Shown here in pieces: positions 1-6,730 of a stretch of 10,700 nt of DNA (positions are counted from its first letter, which is position 1; every line of letters starts with the position of its first letter). A program made the position numbers and the translations under genes. The DNA is from an uncultured Eubacteriales bacterium (GTDB lineage Bacteria; Bacillota; Clostridia; Peptostreptococcales; Anaerovoracaceae): the NCBI GenBank assembly GCA_902766185.1, contig CACXCQ010000226.1:1-10700 (forward strand), read 5' to 3'. The notes under the pieces are model-generated. The model saw nothing but the letters and a program-made list of their open reading frames with translations, did no database searches and was not told the origin of the DNA.

Positions 1-1
1 G

Positions 2-715
2 GAGCTCAGTTATGATGCCATGGAAGAGGCGGTGGAGGAGTGCCTGCGTGAGCTCGGCCTCGACTATATCGACATTTTCCTGCTGCATGAAGTACGACAG
101 GATCCGGACTGGGAAAGCCGTGCAGGGGCCTGGAAGTGCCTGCGGGAGTACAAGGAGGAGGGAGTCATCGGAGCGATCGGCGTATCCACCCATCACGTTG
201 ATGTGGTCGAACGGATGGCGGATGTCCCGGCGTGCGACATCGTTTTCCCGCTGATCAACTACGCCGGACTCGGGATACGTAAGGGAAGCGAGCCCGGTAC
301 GGCTGAGGAGATGGCGGCGGCGATACGCCGGTGCATGGATGCCGGCAAGGGGGTCTTCGCCATGAAAGCCTTCGGCGGCGGAAATCTCTCCGGCAATTAT
401 CGGAAGGCTCTGGGCTATGTCCGGGATCTGGGTGTCCAGTCCATTATGGTGGGCATGGGGAAGACGGACGAGATCGACCGGCTGATCTCCTGGGCGGAAG
501 GAACTATCCCCGAGGATTACGCGCCGGATGTAAGCGCAAAACGGATCCACGTGGATCAGGGAGACTGCGAGGGCTGCGGAGCCTGTATCAGCCGCTGCCC
601 GAACAAGGCCATCTTCCGCAATGAGCAGGGGCTTGCCCAGGTGGACCATGACATCTGCCTGACCTGCGGGTACTGTGCCCCGGTCTGCCCGGTGAGGGCC
701 ATCATCATGTGGTAG
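2..715 (+). CDS. Aldo/keto reductase with C-terminal 2x[4Fe-4S] ferredoxin domain, 5' truncated by window edge
   Basis: The reading frame is open from base 2, so the gene starts before the window; about 237 codons are visible. The visible part is the second half of an aldo/keto reductase TIM barrel. The segment LGLDYIDIFLLHE carries the family's conserved barrel strand with the catalytic-type His. Later segments such as FPLINYAGLG, GVFAMKAFGGG and SIMVGM match the cofactor-binding half. The catalytic Asp/Tyr/Lys region should lie upstream and cannot be checked. The last ~55 residues hold two complete CxxCxxCxxxCP motifs (CEGCGACISRCP and CLTCGYCAPVCP), so two [4Fe-4S] clusters are expected. 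This fusion is common in anaerobes; substrates are mostly unknown. It is a cytosolic redox enzyme with no signal peptide visible. A T-rich run follows the stop but without a clear hairpin. The gene ends about 70 bases before the riboswitch promoter, so it is probably a separate unit. Confidence 0.9.
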   Translation, partial: ELSYDAMEEAVEECLRELGLDYIDIFLLHEVRQDPDWESRAGAWKCLREYKEEGVIGAIGVSTHHVDVVERMADVPACDIVFPLINYAGLGIRKGSEPGTAEEMAAAIRRCMDAGKGVFAMKAFGGGNLSGNYRKALGYVRDLGVQSIMVGMGKTDEIDRLISWAEGTIPEDYAPDVSAKRIHVDQGDCEGCGACISRCPNKAIFRNEQGLAQVDHDICLTCGYCAPVCPVRAIIMW

Positions 716-752
716 AGTCTATATTTTTTCATCAAAAACCACAATCTGCTGT

Positions 753-780
753 TTGCTTTTGACCAGGATGATGATACAAT
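753..780 (+). promoter_or_regulatory. Extended -10 promoter for the glycine riboswitch transcript
   Basis: TACAAT at 775-780 is preceded by TGA (772-774), which fits an extended -10 element (TGnTACAAT). TTGCTT at 753-758 is a weak -35 with a 16-base spacer. Transcription would start near 787, just before the aptamer at about 808. TTGACC at 759-764 looks better as a -35 sequence but lies only 10 bases from the -10, too close to pair with it. Inferred from sequence only. Confidence 0.45.
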
Positions 781-807
781 GGGGTCGAGAAGTGATTTGA
801 GGATGAA

Positions 808-973
808 GGATCTGTGAGAGACTCCGGACAGGCCATGGCCGGGGCGCCGAAGGGGCAATGCTGACGGGAAAAGCGCCGGCAGAAACTCTCAGGCAAAAGG
901 GATCAGATCTGGACGAAACTCTGGAGCACCTGACAGAGGAGAATACACTGTTTGATGTATTCTCCTCTTTTTT
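808..973 (+). ncRNA. Glycine riboswitch, single aptamer with expression platform
   Basis: The region carries the glycine aptamer hallmarks in order. GAGAG (816-820) pairs with CTCTC (886-890). GCGCCGAAGGGGCAA (844-858) and ACTCTCAGGCAAAAGG (885-900) are the conserved core blocks. P1 is GATCT (809-813) with AGATC (905-909). After it comes GGACGAAACTCTGGAG (911-926), which in tandem glycine riboswitches leads into the second aptamer. Here a second full aptamer is absent and the sequence runs directly into a terminator, so this is a singlet, probably with a reduced 3' 'ghost' helix. CTCTG (919-923) can pair with CAGAG (934-938), which overlaps the left arm of the terminator; this is a plausible antiterminator. 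The expected logic, by analogy with known members, is ON in glycine. The next gene is the DUF1015 gene, not gcvT. Confidence 0.9.
935..973 (+). terminator. Riboswitch-controlled intrinsic terminator
   Basis: AGAGGAGAATACA (935-947) pairs perfectly over 13 bp with TGTATTCTCCTCT (956-968) around an 8-base loop, and the stem runs into six Ts (968-973). The ribosome binding site of the next gene begins only four bases later. The 5' arm overlaps CAGAG (934-938), which could instead pair with the riboswitch's 3' flank. Confidence 0.93.
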
Positions 974-993
974 ACAAAGGAGGGAACCAAAAC

Positions 994-2262
994 ATGAGCA
1001 AGACCGGTTTTTCACCCGCAGATATTCTTCTTCCCGCTACCGGGAACTATGAGACCTGGGCAGTGGTGGCCTGTGACCAGTTCACCTCCCAGCCGGATTA
1101 CTGGGAGCGCGTTGAGCAGACTGTCGGCGATCAGCCGTCGACCTTCCGGCTCATTCTGCCGGAGGCACAGCTTTCCGACGGCCATACCGAGGAGCATATC
1201 GAGAAGATCAACAAGACCATGCTGAAGTATCAGGAGGACGGTGTATTCACGGTCTATCCGGATGCGCTGCTCTATCTGGAGCGCGTACAGAGCGATGGCC
1301 GTGTCCGCTGCGGGCTCATCGGCAAGATCGATCTGGAAAACTACGATTATTCCCCCGACAGTTCGTCTCTGGTGCGTGCCACCGAGGGCACTGTGCTGGA
1401 CCGGATCCCGCCGAGACAGGCGGTCCGCCGCAACGCCAGCCTGGAGCTTCCTCACATCATGCTGCTGATCGACGATCCCGACAACAGCGTGATCGGACCT
1501 CTTGAAGCTGCCGCAAAGGCAGGAGAGGGCATGGAGAAGCTCTATGACTTCGAGATGATGGAAAGAGGCGGGCACGCCACTGGCTGGCTCCTCGGAGAAG
1601 ATCTTAAGGAAAGCTCCCAGAGCGCGCTCGCGGCGCTGGGAGAAGGCAAGCCGCTGCTGTTCGCGGTCGGCGACGGGAACCATTCCCTGGCATCCGCAAA
1701 GGCGCATTACGAGGAAGAAAAAGCCAAGGGCATCGGCACAGCGGATACGCTGCTGTCCAGATACGCTCTGGTGGAAGTGGTGAACCTCTACGATGACGCG
1801 CTGGAATTCGAGCCCATCCACCGCGTGCTGTTCGACGTGGATCCCCAGGATGTGCTGGACTCCCTGAAAGCCTCCTATCCCGGAACGGGCGAAGACAGCT
1901 TTTGCGCGGAAGCCTGCGCAGAGGGCGAAGGACGGGTGCATCGCATCCGCTACGCCTGGGAAAAGGGCGAAGGCACGCTTGTGGTACCCGATCCTCAGGC
2001 TCAGCTGGAGGTCGGAACACTGCAGAGCTTCCTGGATGAATACCTGAAGGAAAAGGGCGGACGCATCGACTACGTCCACGGGGACGATATCACCATCAAG
2101 CTCGGCAAAGAGCCCGGCTGCCTGGGCCTGCTGCTGCCTGCCATGGACAAGAACGATCTGTTCAAGTCCATCGCGGCCGACGGTCCGCTTCCCCGCAAGA
2201 CCTTCTCCATGGGACACGCGGAGGACAAGCGGTACTACATCGAGGCCCGCAAGATCAAATAA
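994..2262 (+). CDS. DUF1015 family protein
   Basis: A 422-residue protein of unknown reaction. The ATG at 994 is chosen because AAAGGAGGG (977-985) sits 8 bases upstream; a longer frame back to 952 would overlap the terminator. Recognisable family signatures are the N-terminal DILLPATGNYETWAVVACDQ, the central AVGDGNHSLASAK (D227-G-N-H230-S), and the C-terminal FSMGHAEDKRYYIEARKI. No signal peptide or membrane segment is visible, so it is cytosolic. From memory, DUF1015 genes in Firmicutes often sit beside serine biosynthesis genes (serA/serC). Here the gene is the first downstream of a glycine riboswitch and lies before the gcv genes, which also suggests a role in serine/glycine metabolism. 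The DGN-H-S motif loosely recalls the DGHHR-type motif of ParB/Srx-like serine kinases; that likeness is inference, not an assignment. Family membership is nearly certain; function is not known. Confidence 0.9.
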   Translation: MSKTGFSPADILLPATGNYETWAVVACDQFTSQPDYWERVEQTVGDQPSTFRLILPEAQLSDGHTEEHIEKINKTMLKYQEDGVFTVYPDALLYLERVQSDGRVRCGLIGKIDLENYDYSPDSSSLVRATEGTVLDRIPPRQAVRRNASLELPHIMLLIDDPDNSVIGPLEAAAKAGEGMEKLYDFEMMERGGHATGWLLGEDLKESSQSALAALGEGKPLLFAVGDGNHSLASAKAHYEEEKAKGIGTADTLLSRYALVEVVNLYDDALEFEPIHRVLFDVDPQDVLDSLKASYPGTGEDSFCAEACAEGEGRVHRIRYAWEKGEGTLVVPDPQAQLEVGTLQSFLDEYLKEKGGRIDYVHGDDITIKLGKEPGCLGLLLPAMDKNDLFKSIAADGPLPRKTFSMGHAEDKRYYIEARKIK

Positions 2263-2270
2263 ACACACGG

Positions 2271-2318
2271 GAGCATTTTCCGGAGCATCGCCCCAGATGA
2301 TGTATACAGAAAATGCTC
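2271..2318 (+). terminator. Possible weak terminator or hairpin between the DUF1015 gene and gcvT
   Basis: GAGCATTTTC (2271-2280) pairs perfectly with GAAAATGCTC (2309-2318), 10 bp, with a 28-base loop that may itself fold. Only two Ts follow before AAAA, so termination would be inefficient. It may let riboswitch-controlled transcripts read through into gcvT, or act as an mRNA processing or stability hairpin. Confidence 0.4.
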
Positions 2319-2328
2319 TTAAAATGGG

Positions 2329-2356
2329 TTGAAACTTTCGTGCGATAATGTATGAT
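2329..2356 (+). promoter_or_regulatory. Promoter for the gcv operon
   Basis: TTGAAA (2329-2334) and TATGAT (2351-2356) are separated by 16 bases, a good sigma-A-type match. The transcript would start near 2363 and leave a leader of about 37 bases, too short for a riboswitch. This suggests gcvT has its own promoter that does not pass through the glycine aptamer. Confidence 0.5.
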
Positions 2357-2399
2357 TGTGGTATATTGTTAATCGATTATTGAATAAAAGGAGAAAACG

Positions 2400-3488
2400 A
2401 TGGAAAGAAAAACACCCCTCTATGACGCGCACGTGAAGGCAGGAGGGAAAATGGTACCCTTCGCCGGTTATATCCTTCCCGTACAGTACGGGACCGGTGT
2501 GAACAAGGAGCATCTGGCGGTGAGGACTGCCGTCGGGATGTTCGATGTTTCTCACATGGGCGAGATCCTCTGTGAAGGCCCTGACGCCCTGGCCAACCTG
2601 AACCATATTCTGACCAATGATTTCACCAGCATGAAGGTGGAGCAGGCCAGATACAGCCCCATGTGCAACGAACAGGGGGGTACGGTGGATGATCTGATCG
2701 TATATAAGTTCGGTGAAGAAAAGTATTTCCTGGTGGTGAACGCAGCCAACAAGGACAAAGACTTCCAGTGGATGCTGGATCACCAGAAGGGGGACGTGGC
2801 CTTCACGGATGTATCCGATCAGTACGCCCAGATCGCCGTTCAGGGGCCCAAGGCCATGGATGTAGTCCGCAAGCTGGCGAAGGAAGAAGATCTGCCCCAG
2901 AAGTATTACTGGGCGAAAACGGCCTCACAGGTGGCAGGGATCCCCTGCATCGTCTCCAAGACCGGATATACCGGAGAGGACGGGGTGGAGATCTACCTCC
3001 CCGCAGCCCGGGCGGAAAAGATGTGGGAAGCTCTGCTGGATGCCGGTGAGGAGTTCGGCCTGATCCCCTGCGGTCTGGGAGCGAGGGACACCCTTCGCAT
3101 GGAAGCGGGCATGCCTCTTTACGGTCATGAGATGGACGACGAGATCTCACCCATATCCGCAGGACTTGGTTTTGCGGTGAAGATGAAGAAGGATGAGTTC
3201 ATCGGCAAAGGTCCCATGGAGGAGGCGGGAGAGCCCGACATCGTCCGGGTAGGCCTGGCCGTCACCGGCCGCGGCATCGTCAGAGAGCATCAGGACATCT
3301 ACGATACCGAAGGCAATAAGGTGGGCCTGACCACATCAGGCACGAAGACGCCCTGCTGCGAAAAGCCCATCGCTATGGCCCGGGTGCCAAAGGAGTTTTC
3401 CGGGATCGGAACCAGGCTCGTGGTGGACGTCCGGGGAAGACAGGTGGAGACCGAGGTCATTCCGCTGCCGTTTTATAAGCGGGGCTGA
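2400..3488 (+). CDS. gcvT: Glycine cleavage system T protein (aminomethyltransferase)
   Basis: A 362-residue protein, normal length for the family. It transfers the methylene group from the aminomethyl-lipoyl arm of GcvH to tetrahydrofolate, releasing ammonia and 5,10-methylene-THF. The N-terminus TPLYDAHVKAGGKMVPFAGY and VRTAVGMFDVSHMGEI (41-56) are classic. QGGTVDDLIVYK contains the conserved Asp pair (D97/D98), one of which is the catalytic Asp of the family. SKTGYTGEDGVEIY and CGLGARDTLRMEAGMPLYGHE follow in the expected order, and the C-terminal beta-barrel domain ends normally. The start is fixed by AAAGGAG (2387-2393) 6 bases before the ATG. It is the first gene of the gcvT-H-PA-PB-lpd cluster and is followed by a 57-base gap before gcvH. 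Cytosolic. Confidence 0.98.
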   Translation: MERKTPLYDAHVKAGGKMVPFAGYILPVQYGTGVNKEHLAVRTAVGMFDVSHMGEILCEGPDALANLNHILTNDFTSMKVEQARYSPMCNEQGGTVDDLIVYKFGEEKYFLVVNAANKDKDFQWMLDHQKGDVAFTDVSDQYAQIAVQGPKAMDVVRKLAKEEDLPQKYYWAKTASQVAGIPCIVSKTGYTGEDGVEIYLPAARAEKMWEALLDAGEEFGLIPCGLGARDTLRMEAGMPLYGHEMDDEISPISAGLGFAVKMKKDEFIGKGPMEEAGEPDIVRVGLAVTGRGIVREHQDIYDTEGNKVGLTTSGTKTPCCEKPIAMARVPKEFSGIGTRLVVDVRGRQVETEVIPLPFYKRG

Positions 3489-3545
3489 TGTCCAGCCTTT
3501 GCATAAATAATATAAAGTTTAACAGGAACAAAAAGGAGAACAGAG

Positions 3546-3920
3546 ATGGAATTCAGAACAGACCTTTCGTACACGAAATCACATGAATGGGTGAAGCTGG
3601 AGGGCGATACCGCCACGGTAGGCATCACGGATTACGCCCAGGACGCCCTGGGGGATCTGGTCTTCGTCAACCTTCCCGAGGAAGGCGACGCGGTGGAGGC
3701 GGAAGCCGTTTTCGCGGATGTGGAGTCCGTCAAGGCGGTATCCGACATCTATTCGCCGGTAACGGGAACCGTCTGTGAGGTCAACGAAGCACTGATGGAT
3801 TCACCGGAGCTGATCAACGAGTCCGCCTACGACGCCTGGTTCATCCGGGTGGAGAACGTATCGGATCACACGGATTTCATGACGGCAGAAGAGTACGAGG
3901 CATTCGTGGCGAACGAATAA
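3546..3920 (+). CDS. gcvH: Glycine cleavage system H protein (lipoyl carrier)
   Basis: A 124-residue protein of standard length. It is the shuttle that carries the aminomethyl group on a lipoyl-lysine between the P, T and L proteins. The lipoylation site is K63 in [12 protein letters not shown], whose codon is at 3732-3734. The N-terminal [20 protein letters not shown] and the [13 protein letters not shown] segment are typical of the barrel-sandwich fold. The ribosome binding site AAAAGGAG (3531-3538) is 7 bases before the ATG. gcvPA begins 27 bases after the stop. No lipoate ligase or lipoyl synthase gene is in the window, so lipoylation must be supplied from elsewhere. Confidence 0.98.
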   Translation: MEFRTDLSYTKSHEWVKLEGDTATVGITDYAQDALGDLVFVNLPEEGDAVEAEAVFADVESVKAVSDIYSPVTGTVCEVNEALMDSPELINESAYDAWFIRVENVSDHTDFMTAEEYEAFVANE

Positions 3921-3947
3921 GGATAACCGGAAGGAAAGGTGGAATGT

Positions 3948-5258
3948 ATGGGTACCTATGTGCCGAACACAGAACCGCAGCAGCAGGAGATGCTGCGCGA
4001 AATCGGGATGGAGCGTCTGGAGGATCTCTACGCGCCGGTTCCCGATGAAGTCAAGTTAAAAGAGCCTCTGGGCATCCCCGCGGGAATGTCCGAAATGGAA
4101 GTGCTTCGGGAAATGTCCGATCTGGCGGACAAAAATAAGATCTACCGCACCATATTCCGCGGTGCCGGAGCATATCGGCATTATATCCCGGCCATCGTGA
4201 ACAGCGTCCTGTCCAACGAGACGCTGCAGACGGCCTACACGCCTTATCAGGCGGAGATCAGCCAGGGCGTGCTGCAGTCGATCTTCGAGTACCAGACTAT
4301 GATCTGCGAGCTGACGGGGATGGATGTATCCAACGCCTCTGTCTATGATGGAGGAACGGCTGCCGGAGAAGCTGTGGCCATGTGCCGCGGCCGCAAGAGC
4401 AATCGCGCTCTGGTGTCCGCCTGTATCCAGCCATCCGCCATGAAGGTCATCGAGACCTACTGCTTCGGAAACGGCATGGAACTGGTGGTGATCCCCGAAA
4501 AGGCAGGCAGAACGGACACGGATGCCCTTCGTGAACTGATGACGGAGGACACCTCCTGCGTGCTGATCCAGCACCCGAACTATTACGGCAATCTGGAGGA
4601 GGCGGAGCTGATCGGTGAGATCGCCCATGGCGTGAAGAACTGCCGCTTCGTCATGTCCGTCAATCCCCTGAGCCTGGGCGTGCTGAAGACTCCCAGGGAA
4701 TACGGCGCGGACGTCGCCATCGGGGATGGCCAGCCTTTGGGGCTGCCCCTTGCCTTCGGCGGACCGTATCTGGGATTCATGGCCAGCACGGACGCTCTGA
4801 AGAGGAGCCTTCCGGGCAGGATCGTGGGACAGACGGTTGACCGCAACGGCAAGACCGGCTACGTGCTGACCCTGCAGGCCAGGGAACAGCATATCCGCCG
4901 GGAGAAAGCCTCCAGCAATATCTGCTCCAATCAGGCTCTCTGCGCTCTGGCCGTGGGCGTTTATCTGTCGGCCATGGGACCGGGAGGGCTTCGCGGCGCG
5001 GCGCAGCAGTGCTATTCCAAAGCGCATTACATGGCGGATCGGATGAAGGAGATCGGGTTCGACGTGGAGTACGACGGCTTTTTCCATGAGTTCGTGACGA
5101 GGTCGGGGACGGATATCCACAAGATCCTGGCGGCGCTGGATGAGGCCGGCATTCTCGGCGGTCTTCCTCTGGGAGACGGGCGGCTGCTGTGGTGCTGTAC
5201 GGAAATGAACACGAAGGCTGAGATCGATAAAGCGATCGACATTCTGAAGGAGGTGTGA
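3948..5258 (+). CDS. gcvPA: Glycine dehydrogenase (decarboxylating) subunit 1, P-protein alpha half
   Basis: A 436-residue N-terminal half of the P-protein, which together with GcvPB decarboxylates glycine and loads the aminomethyl group on GcvH. I chose the ATG at 3948 because AAAGGTGG (3935-3942) lies 5 bases upstream and the protein then begins MGTYVPNTEPQQQEML, the usual GcvPA start. An in-frame GTG at 3939 would overlap that site. Visible family segments are GAGAYRHYIPAIVNSVL, TAYTPYQAEISQGVLQSIFEYQ (two pieces of one conserved block), NASVYDGGTAAGEA and QAREQHIRREKASSNICSNQ. This half has the PLP-fold but not the PLP lysine, which is in GcvPB. It overlaps no gene and ends 4 bases before gcvPB, so the two are surely co-translated. 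Confidence 0.97.
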   Translation: MGTYVPNTEPQQQEMLREIGMERLEDLYAPVPDEVKLKEPLGIPAGMSEMEVLREMSDLADKNKIYRTIFRGAGAYRHYIPAIVNSVLSNETLQTAYTPYQAEISQGVLQSIFEYQTMICELTGMDVSNASVYDGGTAAGEAVAMCRGRKSNRALVSACIQPSAMKVIETYCFGNGMELVVIPEKAGRTDTDALRELMTEDTSCVLIQHPNYYGNLEEAELIGEIAHGVKNCRFVMSVNPLSLGVLKTPREYGADVAIGDGQPLGLPLAFGGPYLGFMASTDALKRSLPGRIVGQTVDRNGKTGYVLTLQAREQHIRREKASSNICSNQALCALAVGVYLSAMGPGGLRGAAQQCYSKAHYMADRMKEIGFDVEYDGFFHEFVTRSGTDIHKILAALDEAGILGGLPLGDGRLLWCCTEMNTKAEIDKAIDILKEV

Positions 5259-5262
5259 GCAG

Positions 5263-6726
5263 ATGTTAGTTTTTGAAAAATCAAGACCTGGCAGAGGCAT
5301 CAGCGCACTTCCGGCCTGTGATGTCGATGTGCGGATGCCGGAAGAAAAGGATCTGCGGCAGCTTCCGCTGCGGCTCCCGGAAATGGCGGAGGTCGATCTC
5401 TCCAGACACTACACCGAGCTGGCGAAGAAGGCCCACGGGGTCAACGACGGATTCTATCCGCTCGGTTCGTGCACCATGAAATACAATCCCCGGGTGAACG
5501 AAGCCATCGCTGCGCTCCCCGGATTCACCCAGATCCATCCGCTGCAGCCTTTGCGCACGGCACAGGGCTGTCTGCAGGTGCTCAAGGAGGCCGAACAGGC
5601 TCTCGCGGAGATCACCGGGATGAAGAACTTCACCTTCCAGCCGGCAGCCGGCGCCCATGGCGAGTTTACCGGACTGCTTCTGATCAAGGCGTATCATCTG
5701 GCAAACGGCGACACCCAGCGGACGAAGGTCATCGTACCGGATTCCGCCCACGGCACCAACCCGGCGTCAGCGGTGATGGCCGGCATGGAAGTCATCAACG
5801 TGGATTCCGATGATTCCGGCTGCGTGGATGTGGATAAGCTGCGGGAGCTCTGCGAAAGCGATGAGGGCCAGCGGATCGCCGGTCTGATGCTGACCAACCC
5901 GAATACGGCGGGCCTGTTCGATCCCAATATCCGGCAGATCACGGACATCATCCACGGATGCGGCGGACAGTGCTACTATGACGGCGCCAACCTGAACGCC
6001 ATCATGGGATGGACCCGTCCGGGAGACATGGGCTTCGACTGCGTGCACCTGAACCTGCACAAGACCTTCTCCACGCCCCACGGCGGCGGCGGTCCGGGTT
6101 CCGGCCCCGTGGGCTGCAAAGAGCATCTGGCGAAGTTCCTGCCCGGTGTCGGGGTGACGGATCACGACGCCCACGCTAATGTCGACCGTCTTTCCTTCGC
6201 AAAGGCAGAGGCGAGCCTGGGCGAGATGAAGAACTTCTACGGCAACTTCCTGGTGGTGGTGAAGGCTCTGGCCTACATCAAGATGCTTGGAAAGGAAGGG
6301 ATCCCTCAGGCCAGCGGCAACGCGGTGCTGAACGCCAACTACATGATGAACAAGCTGCGGGGAGCCTACGATATGGCCTTCGATCCTGCGATCTGCATGC
6401 ACGAGTTCGTCATGGATCTCTCCCGTCAGGCGAAGGAGACCGGCGTGACGGCCATGGACATCGCCAAGGGCCTTCTGGACCGCGGCATCCATCCGCCTAC
6501 GATGTACTTCCCGCTGACGGTGCACGAGGCCCTGATGGCAGAGCCCTGCGAGACGGAATCCAGAGAGACTCTGGACATGGCCATCGATGTGTTCCTGGAG
6601 CTGAACGACCTGGCTTATAACGATCCGGAGAAGCTCCACGAAGCGCCGGTCAATACCCCGGTGACCCGGTTGGATGAGGTCAACGCGGCCCGCCATCCGG
6701 TGCTGAAATACGCGTTTGAGGAATAA
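5263..6726 (+). CDS. gcvPB: Glycine dehydrogenase (decarboxylating) subunit 2, P-protein beta half
   Basis: A 487-residue C-terminal half of the split P-protein, normal length. It carries the PLP-binding lysine K267 in HLNLHKTFSTPHGGGGPGSG (codon 6061-6063). Other family blocks are GSCTMKYNPRVNE, LQPLRTAQG, FQPAAGAHGEFTGLL, PDSAHGTNPASA, MLTNPNTAGLFD and YYDGANLNAI. The start has AAGGAGGTG (5247-5255) 7 bases upstream, lying inside the end of gcvPA. The split alpha/beta P-protein is usual in Firmicutes and archaea, in contrast to the single ~950-residue chain of enterobacteria. The stop is followed at once by lpd with only 4 bases between. Confidence 0.97.
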   Translation: MLVFEKSRPGRGISALPACDVDVRMPEEKDLRQLPLRLPEMAEVDLSRHYTELAKKAHGVNDGFYPLGSCTMKYNPRVNEAIAALPGFTQIHPLQPLRTAQGCLQVLKEAEQALAEITGMKNFTFQPAAGAHGEFTGLLLIKAYHLANGDTQRTKVIVPDSAHGTNPASAVMAGMEVINVDSDDSGCVDVDKLRELCESDEGQRIAGLMLTNPNTAGLFDPNIRQITDIIHGCGGQCYYDGANLNAIMGWTRPGDMGFDCVHLNLHKTFSTPHGGGGPGSGPVGCKEHLAKFLPGVGVTDHDAHANVDRLSFAKAEASLGEMKNFYGNFLVVVKALAYIKMLGKEGIPQASGNAVLNANYMMNKLRGAYDMAFDPAICMHEFVMDLSRQAKETGVTAMDIAKGLLDRGIHPPTMYFPLTVHEALMAEPCETESRETLDMAIDVFLELNDLAYNDPEKLHEAPVNTPVTRLDEVNAARHPVLKYAFEE

Positions 6727-6730
6727 GGAT

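Noticed and set aside
716..745. Possible terminator after the aldo/keto reductase at the T run near 724-729
   Set aside because: There is a run of six Ts but no convincing hairpin before it.
1012..2268. Long minus-strand frame (418 codons) opposite the DUF1015 gene
   Set aside because: It mirrors the codon pattern of the plus-strand gene in a GC-rich region. The translation has no family-like motif, and the plus-strand protein is a clear DUF1015 member.
3489..3545. Possible promoter in the gcvT-gcvH gap (AT-rich TAATATAAAG)
   Set aside because: There is a -10-like AT-rich stretch but no -35 at a usable distance. The gene order fits co-transcription.
4056..5300. Long minus-strand frames opposite gcvPA, and similar ones opposite gcvPB and lpd
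   Set aside because: These are shadows of well-recognised plus-strand genes. They lack ribosome binding sites and have unnatural His/Arg-rich composition.
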